64,000 nucleotides of DNA. Origin: Flavobacterium sp. LHD-80 (GTDB taxonomy: Bacteria; Bacteroidota; Bacteroidia; Flavobacteriales; Flavobacteriaceae). Under the pieces are notes generated by a model, which did no database searches, was not told the DNA's origin, and was given only the letters and a program-made list of their open reading frames with translations. Positions 8,939 to 17,531 of this stretch are shown here, piece by piece. Each line of letters starts with the position of its first letter. The first letter of the stretch is position 1. The stretch is from the NCBI RefSeq assembly GCF_030929605.1, contig NZ_JAVFVS010000004.1, positions 434,001 through 498,000 of the forward strand, written 5' to 3'. A program made the translations under genes and the position numbers.

Positions 8939-9430
8939 TTATTTTTTTTGAAGTTTCGCAATCAAGGCATCTTCGATTGGCGCTTTTATTTTGGTAATCG
9001 CATCAACTTCCTCATTCGGAATTGTCATGGAAAGAACATAATGTTGGATTTTCCATTCTTTTCCAACTTTAACCAAAACACCCGATCCGCGGCAAATTTT
9101 CATCTGCGTATTCAGTAATTCATCAAACCAAGCAATAGTTCCTGTTTTGTCAAAAAAGATATGGCGTTCCAGCGCTGTGAAATTCCATGTTTTTCCTTTG
9201 TCGAAATAAGGTTTTGCCCAAATTTTGAAGTTCTTTTTAGTCCAGTTTTCAGTGGCATCTGTTCCAATGAAAATCGCATCATCGGCCATTAAATCAAAAT
9301 AAGGTTCAAATTTAACATCGGCTGCGGCTTTATGCCAAGTATCTAAAGTTTGATTGATTTTGTCTTTATCAGACGTTTGAGCGTTTGCAAAAGAAGCAAC
9401 GAATAAAAGAAGTAGAAGTGTTTTTTTCAT
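8939..9430 (-). CDS. Exported SnoaL/NTF2-like protein
   Basis: 163 residues with a clear signal peptide (MKKTLLLLLFVASFANAQ, cleavage after residue 18). The remainder resembles the NTF2/SnoaL alpha-beta fold: a first helix with TLDTWHKAAADVKFEPYFDLMADDAIFIGTD-like pattern, then strands ending in WKIQHYVLS. Such domains often bind small molecules, but the class is very broad and no catalytic residues can be assigned. The gene stands alone between the ammonium transporter and a divergent lipoprotein gene. Function unknown, probably periplasmic. Confidence 0.75.
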   Translation of the reverse strand: MKKTLLLLLFVASFANAQTSDKDKINQTLDTWHKAAADVKFEPYFDLMADDAIFIGTDATENWTKKNFKIWAKPYFDKGKTWNFTALERHIFFDKTGTIAWFDELLNTQMKICRGSGVLVKVGKEWKIQHYVLSMTIPNEEVDAITKIKAPIEDALIAKLQKK

Positions 9431-9481
9431 GAGTTAGGTTATTTGACCTTAAAGGTAAGAATGATTTTGAACAAGTAAAAG

Positions 9482-9556
9482 TTTCACGCAGATTTTGCAG
9501 ATTTAAGCAGATCAAAACATTAAATCATCTGCGTTAATCTGCTAAATCTGCGTGAA
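9482..9556. repeat. Palindrome, TTTCACGCAGATT family
   Basis: Arms TTTCACGCAGATTTTGCAGA and an inverse ending AAATCTGCGTGAAA, in the gap between two divergent genes. In this position it cannot be a terminator for either. Confidence 0.8.
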
Positions 9557-9642
9557 AAAAAATCTAAGATTCTTTGTTTTGGTGGTGTAAAATGTCTGTA
9601 AAACTAAAATTCCCTTACATTACTTATATGGTTTAAAATTTT

Positions 9643-9650
9643 TATATTTG
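9643..9650 (+). promoter_or_regulatory. Probable -7 box for the triple-repeat lipoprotein gene
   Basis: TATATTTG fits TAnnTTTG and lies 22 bp before the ATG at 9672. No TTG is found at the proper distance; the upstream side is a single arm of the TTACTTATATGGTTT repeat. Confidence 0.4.
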
Positions 9651-9671
9651 AGAGCTTTAAATACCACAATT

Positions 9672-10340
9672 ATGAATTCGAAAATCTTAATAAGTTCGCT
9701 AGCTTTTTCATTGCTTTTTATTTCTTGCAAAAAAGAATTAGAGCCACAAGAAAATACAGCAACATCAGAATTGGTCAGACTTGGACTTGCAAAAGATACT
9801 GCAAAAGCCGCAACAAATACGCCCGTTGTACAAACTCAGACGGCAAATCCAAATACAGTTTTAGGAGAAACAAAAGGGTTAAATCCTGCTCACGGACAAC
9901 CGGGACATCGTTGTGATATTGCCGTTGGTGCGCCATTAAATTCGGCTGCGCCACAACAAGGTCAAGCTACAGCAACTCAAACGCCACAAGTGGTTCAAGT
10001 GAATCCAAATCAAAAAAATGTGGTAACAACAACGGCTGCTGCTCCGGTAAAAGTAGCAAAAGGAATGAATCCGTCGCACGGACAGCCAGGTCATAGATGT
10101 GATATTCCAGTTGGAGCGCCGTTAAATTCGCCAGTTGCAAAAACGGCAGCAACAAATGCTGCACAAAACGGCAGCACTTCGCAATCATTTACCGTAACGC
10201 CACCTGCAACAAATAATGCAGTTCCGGCTTTATTAAGTACAGAACCGGCGCAGCCAGTAGCAGAAGGAACGAATCCTCCACACGGACAAGCAGGACACAG
10301 ATGTGATATTGCCGTTGGAGCGCCTTTACCGAAATCGTAG
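9672..10340 (+). CDS. Lipoprotein with three HGQPGHRC repeats
   Basis: A 222-residue lipoprotein of unknown function. The signal peptide ends in the lipobox LLFISC, so Cys19 should be lipidated. The mature part is low-complexity Ala/Thr/Gln/Pro linker holding three copies of a 21-23-residue module at 69-91, 131-153 and 199-220. The core is NPxHGQPGHRCDIxVGAPL; each copy has two His and one Cys in the spacing HxxxxHxC, and copy 3 has HGQAGHRC. I recall single copies of this motif in hypothetical proteins of Bacteroidota. The spacing suggests metal binding, which is inference. I start at 9672 because an upstream TTG would spoil the signal peptide. Confidence 0.8.
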   Translation: MNSKILISSLAFSLLFISCKKELEPQENTATSELVRLGLAKDTAKAATNTPVVQTQTANPNTVLGETKGLNPAHGQPGHRCDIAVGAPLNSAAPQQGQATATQTPQVVQVNPNQKNVVTTTAAAPVKVAKGMNPSHGQPGHRCDIPVGAPLNSPVAKTAATNAAQNGSTSQSFTVTPPATNNAVPALLSTEPAQPVAEGTNPPHGQAGHRCDIAVGAPLPKS

Positions 10341-10368
10341 AATAGTCGAAGGCCGAAAGTCAAAATAA

Positions 10369-10452
10369 AAAACCATATAAGTAATATAAGTTCATATTAA
10401 GTATTGCGTTAAAGGCGAAACTTAAATTTCTTATGTTACTTATATGGTTTAA
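10369..10452. repeat. Palindrome, AACCATATAAGT family
   Basis: Arms AACCATATAAGTAATATAAG and its inverse ending TTACTTATATGGTTT. Lies between the convergent lipoprotein and HPF genes and is a plausible two-way terminator. A lone arm of the same family precedes the lipoprotein gene at about 9617-9635. Confidence 0.75.
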
Positions 10453-10472
10453 TTTTTTTAAACGATATATTT

Positions 10473-10787
10473 TTAAAAAGCTTTTTGTTTTTCGAAAGTT
10501 GTCGTTAGTGATTTTTTGATTTTGCTCAAAGCACCGCTAAAAGCTTTTTCTAATGTTTCGGCGTGTTCTGTAACGGTAATAGGCTGTAATTTTTGCGGAC
10601 GCACTTCGATTAAGCATTTTTTGTCGTGCAAGCCAAATTTCTCTCCATTTTCATCCCCAAAGTGAACTTCAATACGGGTAATTTTGTCTTCAAAACGCGC
10701 TAAACCTTTTTCTAATTCTTCAGAAAAGTAGCTTTCTAATCTTGCATGTCCCTCAATGTTTTTGTCGGTGTTGATTTGAATCTTCAT
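10473..10787 (-). CDS. HPF/RaiA-family ribosome-associated protein
   Basis: Short ribosome hibernation or stress protein of 104 residues. The sequence starts MKIQINTDKNIEG and continues with the beta-alpha-beta pattern of the family, including IEVHFGDENG and CLIEVRPQKLQPITV, then a final helix that normally lies in the 30S tRNA channel. It has only the N-terminal domain, as in short HPF or RaiA, so long-form dimerisation is not expected. It is a single gene with a well-formed promoter immediately upstream. Confidence 0.88.
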   Translation of the reverse strand: MKIQINTDKNIEGHARLESYFSEELEKGLARFEDKITRIEVHFGDENGEKFGLHDKKCLIEVRPQKLQPITVTEHAETLEKAFSGALSKIKKSLTTTFEKQKAF

Positions 10788-10814
10788 AATAATTTAAATT
10801 TTATGATTGTCTCT

Positions 10815-10845
10815 CAAAGCTATCTTTTTTAGAGGAAAATGCCAA
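10815..10845 (-). promoter_or_regulatory. Sigma-A-type promoter for the HPF-family gene
   Basis: Minus strand: TTG (10843-10845), 20-bp spacer, TAGCTTTG (10815-10822), fitting TTG-N17-23-TAnnTTTG. The start codon lies 28 bp downstream. Confidence 0.6.
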
Positions 10846-10883
10846 GCGAGTTAAGGAAAGATTATGAAATTTTTAGCCCCATT

Positions 10884-11333
10884 TTAAGATTCTGAAGAGG
10901 AAGGAATCTTTGCCAACATTTCCGATTTTAAAATTACCTCATTCTGAATTTCCAAAATACAAGCGCCCAAATTCTTCTTAATATCATTACTCCAAAAACG
11001 CAATACTTTCCAATTGCGAGATTCTAAATAGCTATTGACTTCTAGATCTCGTTGCATGTTGCGCTCGATTTTTTTGATCCAATATTCCGAATTGGTTTGT
11101 GGTTTTTTTTTCGTTTCCCAATTTTTTCCATGAAAGAATTCCCCATCAACAAAAATGGCGATTTTTAAAGCTGTAAAAGTCAAATCTGGAGTGCCAAAAA
11201 CCTTTTTGTTGTTTTTACGATAACGATACCCAATATGCCATAACGCTTTTGCCAAACGAACTTCATCTTTGGTATTCGTGCCACGAATTCTGCTCATGAC
11301 TTTGGATCGTTGTTCTGGCGTAAAACAGTCCAT
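10884..11333 (-). CDS. Vsr-like (very short patch repair) endonuclease, orphan
   Basis: Resembles Vsr nucleases that nick next to T:G mismatches: TPEQRSKVMSRIRGTNTK at the N-terminus, the catalytic-type aspartate in GTPDLTF (Asp50), IFVDGEFFHGKNW and a final WKVLRFW strand, as in PD-(D/E)XK-like folds. The cysteines that hold the structural zinc in E. coli Vsr are absent here (GEFFHG instead of GCFWH, and no Cys in the FWS segment). No cytosine methyltransferase lies within the window, so it is an orphan. Length 149 is normal. It could also be a related nuclease with another target. Confidence 0.82.
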   Translation of the reverse strand: MDCFTPEQRSKVMSRIRGTNTKDEVRLAKALWHIGYRYRKNNKKVFGTPDLTFTALKIAIFVDGEFFHGKNWETKKKPQTNSEYWIKKIERNMQRDLEVNSYLESRNWKVLRFWSNDIKKNLGACILEIQNEVILKSEMLAKIPSSSES

Positions 11334-11469
11334 GGAAATTTAATTATTAAAGGTTTGAAATTTAATAATTAGTGGTATTTAATTGGTTATAGGTTTGTTG
11401 GGGTAAAATTGTATTATTACAATATTATTTATTTCAGTAAATATAAATAATAAAAAAATAAGTCTGATT

Positions 11470-11600
11470 TGTCATTTCTACGTAAGGAGAAATCACACAA
11501 GTATTTCCGCACAGAAATTCGCCAATCTTTGTCGAGTTTCTAGTGTGATTGCTTCGCCAGTTCACTATCGTTCGTGTCTTCGTTCTTCAGAATGACAAAC
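11470..11600. repeat. Intergenic repeat, GTCATTTC...GAATGAC type
   Basis: The 288 bp between the Vsr and AsmA genes contain a repeat bounded by TTTGTCATTTCTACG and TTCAGAATGACAAA with inner short inverted words (AATCACACAAG / TAGTGTGATT). No gene seen here. Confidence 0.6.
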
Positions 11601-11621
11601 TATATGGAAAAATATTCTTTT

Positions 11622-14093
11622 TTACTTCTCCTTCTCTTTCTCCTTCTTCCCAAACTTAATTTTCATCTTTCCATTATCATCATAAGCAACCAAACGCAGT
11701 ATAATACCTTTTTCGCGAACGGCTTTGCGTTCTTCTTTTGTGGCGAGTTTGGCGTCATTTTTAGAATTTCGAAGCGGAATCGTAAGTGCCAGATTTGTGC
11801 CTCGACCAAAAGAATAAACACCTTTTGCATCAAGATTTAAAACGCTTGAACTGATTGTTAGTTTATTAATATCGACTAGTTCTCCGCGCAATTTAAAATC
11901 TCCAGACAAATCACTGAAGGTAATATTCTCGACATCGCGAAACGGAAAAGCAAATTTCCCCACTTTCATAATCGGTTCAAAGTTGACTAACGCGCCTTGA
12001 CTGACATTAAAATTTAAACTTCCGTGTGTTGAATTTGTGATTAATTCGCCGTTGCTGTTCATCAAGCCGGTAACATTTGCATTACTGGTTAATCTTCCGT
12101 GAATGTTATTTGGAGAAAACGATTTGATTCCGAAGTTGTTGAAAGACTTTAAAAAACTCGCAATATCCACCCGGTTGACTTGAGCGTTTGAGCCGAAAGC
12201 AAAGTTTTTTCCGCTTGGCGAAACTTCGGCGTTAAAAGCAATACTTCCTCCAGAAGTCTGCAGAAAACCGTTTTTGATAACCAATTTTGAATTCAGCATC
12301 TGGATTCTCGCCGTTGTATTTGTAGCGGTCAGTTTGTTGTACGTTATATTATCAGCTTTAATATCAATTACTACTGAGCATTTTTCGATTACGGTTCTCA
12401 AATGACGCGAAATTGTTGGTTTGGTAGTTTTTGCTACGACTTTCTGTTTTTTAGAAGCTGCCAAAACGCCCAGAAATTGTTTGATATCAATATTTGGACA
12501 ATGAATTTTCCAATTCACAACCATTTGTTCCGGCGCATCATAGTAAAGGTTGAGGAAATTATCAATTTTGCCTTCAATATAAATGGTGTTTTTCTTGTGT
12601 TTATAGGCAATTTTCTTAATCAGCAAAGCTTCTTGTGTAAATTCAAGCTGCACGTTTACTTTTTCGGCATGAATATTCTTCGGAATAAAATAAAATGACG
12701 TATTTGTCACGTTTACATTTCCAATAAATTTTGGTTTGTTGATGTACAAATCAACAATGTCAAATTGAAAATCTAAATTAGCTGTTGCATGTCCTTCAGA
12801 AAACTGAATCCATTTATCATTGCTGATTTCATTGAGTTTGCTGACATCGAAATCAGAATGTACTGTTCCGGTGGCAAGCGGTTTTTCAAGATTATTGATA
12901 GACAATTGCGGAATTTTCAAAGGAATATTTTGATAAGTAGCCGAAAATCGTGTCAAAATCACAGCAGAATTGGCATCTGAAAAACCTTCTTTTGGTTTGA
13001 AATTATTGGTAAAAATTCCTTTAAAATTACAATCTTTGAGTTGTCCGTCAGGAATACTCAGTTCATTGTCTTTAATAATGGCTTGAACAACAATTCTTGG
13101 ATCTCCCGCGGCACTCAAATCGCCTTTTATGTCGCAATTAACGTCAATTGGCTTTTTTAAATTAAAGCGGTTTAATTTTGAACTAATATTATTAGATAAT
13201 AAATTAGACGCATTTTGCCATAAAATAGTAGTTCCAATATTGATTCCGAAAAGCGAATTGGTTTTTCCTAAATTGAAAAAAGCAGTAATATCAAAAGAAT
13301 CGGTTCCAATTTTTAAGCCATCTGTTTTAACGTCAATTTTTTCTTTTTCAGAAGAATACGAAACTTTTAAAGTTCCTTTGAGGCGTTTTTCTTTAGCAAA
13401 ACTTCCGTGTACGGTATTAAAAGCTAAGCTATTAATTTGAGTATCCAGAAAAAGATCAGTCTGCCAGTTGTCTCCTTCATAATTTACCTTTGATTTTAAA
13501 CTGGCAACGGCAAAATCAAATAATTTATGCCCAACGTGATTGTCTATTGTAAAACGAACATTGTTGAGGTCAATCTGATCAATTGTCGTTTCGGGTTTTT
13601 CTTTGTTTTCGGGCGCTTTTTTCTTTTTCTTCTTAAAAATATCGGAATTAGAATAACCGTCTTCCGCTTTATAGACATAAATCTGAGCGTCGTTAATGAG
13701 TATTTTATGAATGTCAATTTCCTTTTGTAGCAAACTCCAAACGTTCAAGCGAACTTCAATTTCTTGCGCTTTTAGTAAAGTATGTTTGTGCGTATTCCAT
13801 TTATTGTCTTTTAACTCAACATCTTTTAAGGCCAAAGTGAAGTTAGGAAAACCGGCTAAGAATTTGTACTGGAAATCGCCAATATGAAATTTTCCGTTGA
13901 TGTTTTCATTGATTTTAGTGTTAATTTTGGCAATGATTTCGGTTTTGTTTCTGTTGAAATAAATCGACAATCCACCACAAGCGATTAAGAGAAGTGCAAT
14001 TAATCCTAAAATAAAAAATCCAAAACGTTTGGCATATTTTCTAAAACCAGCCGACTGTAAAAAGACTTTTATTCGATGTAAAGTTTCTTTCAT
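11622..14093 (-). CDS. AsmA-family protein
   Basis: 823-residue envelope protein with one N-terminal transmembrane helix at about 25-46 and a long beta-rich region as in AsmA and related bridge-like lipid-transport proteins. Features include the early LAGFPNFTLALKDVELKD segment typical of flavobacterial AsmA proteins and a C-terminal AsmA-type part (about 590-790) with FRDVENITFSDLSGDFKLRG. The tail is a run of Lys and Glu. AsmA proteins are thought to move phospholipids to, or affect assembly of, the outer membrane. The gene stands alone. Confidence 0.88.
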   Translation of the reverse strand: MKETLHRIKVFLQSAGFRKYAKRFGFFILGLIALLLIACGGLSIYFNRNKTEIIAKINTKINENINGKFHIGDFQYKFLAGFPNFTLALKDVELKDNKWNTHKHTLLKAQEIEVRLNVWSLLQKEIDIHKILINDAQIYVYKAEDGYSNSDIFKKKKKKAPENKEKPETTIDQIDLNNVRFTIDNHVGHKLFDFAVASLKSKVNYEGDNWQTDLFLDTQINSLAFNTVHGSFAKEKRLKGTLKVSYSSEKEKIDVKTDGLKIGTDSFDITAFFNLGKTNSLFGINIGTTILWQNASNLLSNNISSKLNRFNLKKPIDVNCDIKGDLSAAGDPRIVVQAIIKDNELSIPDGQLKDCNFKGIFTNNFKPKEGFSDANSAVILTRFSATYQNIPLKIPQLSINNLEKPLATGTVHSDFDVSKLNEISNDKWIQFSEGHATANLDFQFDIVDLYINKPKFIGNVNVTNTSFYFIPKNIHAEKVNVQLEFTQEALLIKKIAYKHKKNTIYIEGKIDNFLNLYYDAPEQMVVNWKIHCPNIDIKQFLGVLAASKKQKVVAKTTKPTISRHLRTVIEKCSVVIDIKADNITYNKLTATNTTARIQMLNSKLVIKNGFLQTSGGSIAFNAEVSPSGKNFAFGSNAQVNRVDIASFLKSFNNFGIKSFSPNNIHGRLTSNANVTGLMNSNGELITNSTHGSLNFNVSQGALVNFEPIMKVGKFAFPFRDVENITFSDLSGDFKLRGELVDINKLTISSSVLNLDAKGVYSFGRGTNLALTIPLRNSKNDAKLATKEERKAVREKGIILRLVAYDDNGKMKIKFGKKEKEKEK

Positions 14094-14273
14094 CTGGAAA
14101 ATTTTAATGGTTGATTAAAGATACTATAAAAAACAATCATATTTAAATTTCTGATTTTCAAATTGCTGTAATGTTAAGTTTGTGTTTTTGAATTGAATTT
14201 ATGATATAATTATTTACAATACTTTTATAATCAAAACTAATTTATGAATGGTGTATGATTTGTTTTTAATTTC

Positions 14274-14281
14274 TAACTTTG
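14274..14281 (+). promoter_or_regulatory. Probable -7 box for the thioredoxin gene
   Basis: TAACTTTG fits TAnnTTTG; the resulting leader of about 70 nt holds a short hairpin AGTCTC-TC-GAGACT at about 14312-14325. No good TTG box at 17-23 bp. Confidence 0.4.
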
Positions 14282-14356
14282 TACCTCAGTTTAGGAAATA
14301 ACAAAAAACGAGTCTCTCGAGACTAAAGCTGAAATAACATTTAAAGACAAATTATT

Positions 14357-14674
14357 ATGGCATTAGCAATAACAGATGCTACTTTTGACGAAGTAGTTTT
14401 AAAGTCAGATAAACCAGTAATGGTAGATTTTTGGGCAGCATGGTGCGGTCCTTGTAGAATGGTTGGTCCAATCATTGACCAATTAAGCGACGAGTACGCT
14501 GGTAAAGTAGTTGTTGGTAAAGTAGATGTAGATGCTAACCAAGAATTCGCTGCAAAATATGGTGTGCGTAACATACCAACCGTTTTGGTTTTTCATAACG
14601 GTGAAGTAGTAGGAAAACAAGTTGGAGTTGCTCCAAAACAAACCTACGCAGATAGTTTAGACGCTTTGTTGTAA
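14357..14674 (+). CDS. trxA: Thioredoxin
   Basis: Cytoplasmic thiol-disulfide oxidoreductase of 105 residues, the standard length. The active site is WCGPC at residues 29-33, within VDFWAAWCGPCRM, and the cis-proline loop is IPTVLVF. There is no signal peptide. The gene is monocistronic with its own -7 box and a strong intrinsic terminator 25 bp after the stop. Confidence 0.97.
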   Translation: MALAITDATFDEVVLKSDKPVMVDFWAAWCGPCRMVGPIIDQLSDEYAGKVVVGKVDVDANQEFAAKYGVRNIPTVLVFHNGEVVGKQVGVAPKQTYADSLDALL

Positions 14675-14698
14675 TCGTAAGATTATGATTTATATAAA

Positions 14699-14727
14699 GA
14701 AGGTTTGACGAAAGTCAAGCCTTTTTT
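14699..14727 (+). terminator. Intrinsic terminator of the thioredoxin gene
   Basis: Stem AAGGTTTGAC / GTCAAGCCTT with a GAAA loop, followed by TTTTTT. Confidence 0.85.
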
Positions 14728-14740
14728 ATTTTAGTTTTTT

Positions 14741-14868
14741 TGCCACAGATTTCACAGATTAAAATGATTTTTTTCACGCAGATTTGGCAGATTTAAGCAG
14801 ATGCACGCAGATTTATTTATAAATAATGTCAAAATTAAATCTGCTAAAATCCGCCAAATCTGCGTGAA
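14741..14868. repeat. Palindrome, TTTCACGCAGATT family, preceded by a CCACAGATT arm
   Basis: A lone arm GCCACAGATTTCACAGATTA at 14742, then a hairpin from TTTCACGCAGATTTGGCAGA (14773) to CCGCCAAATCTGCGTGAAA (14868). Lies between two same-strand genes. Confidence 0.75.
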
Positions 14869-14957
14869 AAAAATTTCGCCTTTAGATTTGCTTATACAAT
14901 TGGCTGTCAAAACCGATCCTTTTTTTTATTTTTAACGAATCTTATATTCCTTTAAAA

Positions 14958-17531
14958 ATGAAAATTCTTCACGGCTTTTTTGCCTTTTTTATAATGACGA
15001 CGATTGGTTTTTCTCAATCGAAACCAAAAGAAAGTTTTATTATAGAAAATGGCGTTTCTGAGCAATTGGCTCAATTTCGTAAAAAACAGATTTCTGATGT
15101 TCAATACCAATTGTCTTTTAAAATTCCGAATCAAAAAAGCGAAAGTATCAACTCCAATCTCGTTTTAAATGCGACTTTGTCCGATTTGAGTCAGCCTTTG
15201 CAATTGGATTTTAAAGAGAAAACAGAGAACATAAAAGCAGTCCAAGCAAACGGAAAAAATATTGCCATTGTTCATGAAAATGGGCATGTTGTTATTGCTT
15301 CATCGGCTTTAATTTTAGGAAAAAATACAATTTCAATTTCCTTCATCGCCGGAAATTTATCGTTGAATAGAAACGACGATTTTCTTTATACCTTATTAGT
15401 TCCAGATCGTGCAAGCACTTTATTTCCATGTTTTGATCAGCCTGATTTAAAAGCGACTTATAAACTGAGTCTATCTGTACCAAAAGATTGGTCGGTTTTG
15501 GCTGGAGCCGATGTGAAAGAGAAATTAGAAAAAGGAGATTTTACAACGTACACTTTTGGCGAATCTGATAAAATGAGTACGTATTTGTTTTCTTTCGTTG
15601 CTGGAAAATTCAAAAGCGTTACACAGAAACCAGGTTTAGAAATGACAATGTTGTATCGCGAAAATAATGAAGAGAAAATCAAAGTAAGCACCGACACAAT
15701 TTTCAATCTGCATCAGCAATCGTTAGACTTTTTAGAAAAATACACCAATTATAAATTTCCATTTCAGAAACTGGATTTTGCTTCAATTCCGGTTTTTCAA
15801 TATGGAGGAATGGAGCATGTTGGCGCGATTCAGTACCGAGAATCGACTTTGTTTTTGGATAACAGCGCAACCGACAGCGAAAAACTAAATCGCGCAAAAT
15901 TGATTGCACACGAAACTTCACACATGTGGTTTGGTGATTTGGTAACCATGAAATGGTTTGATGATGTCTGGATGAAAGAGGTTTTTGCGAATTTCATGGC
16001 CGATAAAATTATGAACCCGATTTTTCCGAAAGTCAATCATAATCTACAATTTTTCACTGCACATTATGCGAGCGCTTACGCGGAAGATCGATCGTTAGGA
16101 ACACATCCTATAAGACAGCATTTGGCGAATTTGAAAGATGCCGGATCGCTTTATGGTGCTATGATTTACAACAAAGCCCCAATTATGATGCGCCAATTAG
16201 AAGCTTCGATGGGAAAAGATGCTTTTCAAAAAGGAATCCAAAAATACATTCAGAAATATGCCAATGACAACGCTGATTGGAATAATCTCGTAGAAATTCT
16301 GGATGCTGAAACGCCTTTGGATATGAAGAAATGGAGCGAGGTTTGGGTAAATAAGTTTGGAAGGGCCATTTTCTCAGATAAAATAGAATACGACACTAAA
16401 AACCGAATCAAGAAGTTTGAAATTGTTCAAAAAGCAGAAGATAAATCAAATAATGTTTGGTCTCAGATTTTTCAGGTTGGTTTAGTTTATAAGGATAATG
16501 TAAAGGTTTTAACGGCAAATATTAAAGACAAAAGTTTGATTTTAAAGGAAGCTATCGGACTTGAAAAACCGCTTTCGATCGTTTATAATTATAATGGTTT
16601 TGGATACGGTGTTTTTCTGCTTGACGGGAATAATTTAAATCTAATTTCGAATTTGAAAGATGAGGTTGCTAGAGCTTCTAGTTACAGCAATCTTTATGAA
16701 AATACGCTGATTGGAAATATTTCGCCACAGAAAGCTTTTGATTGTTTTTTTAAAGGAATCCAAACAGAAGAAAATGAATTGGTTTTACGAATTGTTTCCA
16801 ATAATTTGAATACAATTTATTGGAGATTTTTGACTGAAAAACAACAAAATAAAGCTCAAAAACAGCTTGAAGATATTCTGTACAGCCGTTTGCAGGTTAA
16901 TTTATCAGCTAATATCAAAAAGACATTATTCGGATTGTTCAGTTCGATTGCGTATTCTGATTCGGCGAAAGCCAAATTATATCAGATCTGGAATAAGGAA
17001 ATTGTAATTCCGAATTTGAAATTAAACGAAGATGATTACACAAATATGGCGATGAATCTGGCTATTTTCAAACATGAAAAAGCTGATGAAATCTTGGAAA
17101 AAACAAGAACGACAATCTCAAATCCGGATAAAAAGAAACGATTTGAGTTTTTGCTTCCGTCATTATCAAAAGAGGAATCCGTTCGAAATACTTTTATGGA
17201 ATCGTTAAAAGACGATGCCAATCGCGAAAAAGAATCTTGGGTTTCTGTTGGTTTAGCCAATGTAAATCATCCGCTTCGTCAGGAAAGCGCGCAGAAATAT
17301 ATTAGATTTTCACTAGATTTGGTAGAAGAAATCCAGCGCACAGGAGATATTTTCTTCCCGAAAGATTGGTTGGATAATACGGTTGGAAGATATTCGTCGA
17401 AATTTGCTTTTGATGAAGTACAGCGATTCTTAAAAGAAAACCCTAATTTTAGTCCAATCTTGAAACGTAAACTATTCATGGCGACAGATTTGCTTTATAA
17501 AGCGCAAAATATTAAAAAAGAAACCGAATGA
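14958..17531 (+). CDS. M1-family zinc aminopeptidase, exported
   Basis: 857-residue gluzincin aminopeptidase with a signal peptide (first about 20 residues, ending GFSQS). Zinc site HExxH at residues 318-322 (HETSH) with the third ligand Glu341 in WMKE, exactly 18 residues on. The exopeptidase motif normally written GAMEN reads GGMEH here (in FQYGGMEHVGA). A C-terminal ERAP-like helical domain follows from about residue 530. It probably degrades peptides in the periplasm. The stop codon overlaps the start of the DUF58 gene by 4 bp (ATGA), implying translational coupling. Confidence 0.92.
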   Translation: MKILHGFFAFFIMTTIGFSQSKPKESFIIENGVSEQLAQFRKKQISDVQYQLSFKIPNQKSESINSNLVLNATLSDLSQPLQLDFKEKTENIKAVQANGKNIAIVHENGHVVIASSALILGKNTISISFIAGNLSLNRNDDFLYTLLVPDRASTLFPCFDQPDLKATYKLSLSVPKDWSVLAGADVKEKLEKGDFTTYTFGESDKMSTYLFSFVAGKFKSVTQKPGLEMTMLYRENNEEKIKVSTDTIFNLHQQSLDFLEKYTNYKFPFQKLDFASIPVFQYGGMEHVGAIQYRESTLFLDNSATDSEKLNRAKLIAHETSHMWFGDLVTMKWFDDVWMKEVFANFMADKIMNPIFPKVNHNLQFFTAHYASAYAEDRSLGTHPIRQHLANLKDAGSLYGAMIYNKAPIMMRQLEASMGKDAFQKGIQKYIQKYANDNADWNNLVEILDAETPLDMKKWSEVWVNKFGRAIFSDKIEYDTKNRIKKFEIVQKAEDKSNNVWSQIFQVGLVYKDNVKVLTANIKDKSLILKEAIGLEKPLSIVYNYNGFGYGVFLLDGNNLNLISNLKDEVARASSYSNLYENTLIGNISPQKAFDCFFKGIQTEENELVLRIVSNNLNTIYWRFLTEKQQNKAQKQLEDILYSRLQVNLSANIKKTLFGLFSSIAYSDSAKAKLYQIWNKEIVIPNLKLNEDDYTNMAMNLAIFKHEKADEILEKTRTTISNPDKKKRFEFLLPSLSKEESVRNTFMESLKDDANREKESWVSVGLANVNHPLRQESAQKYIRFSLDLVEEIQRTGDIFFPKDWLDNTVGRYSSKFAFDEVQRFLKENPNFSPILKRKLFMATDLLYKAQNIKKETE

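Noticed and set aside
10884..11333. Restriction-modification system around the Vsr-like gene
   Set aside because: No methyltransferase or restriction enzyme gene is found on either side; neighbours are HPF and AsmA genes.
14282..14356. Riboswitch or attenuator in the thioredoxin leader
   Set aside because: Only a small AGTCTC/GAGACT hairpin is seen; no known riboswitch core and no terminator follow.
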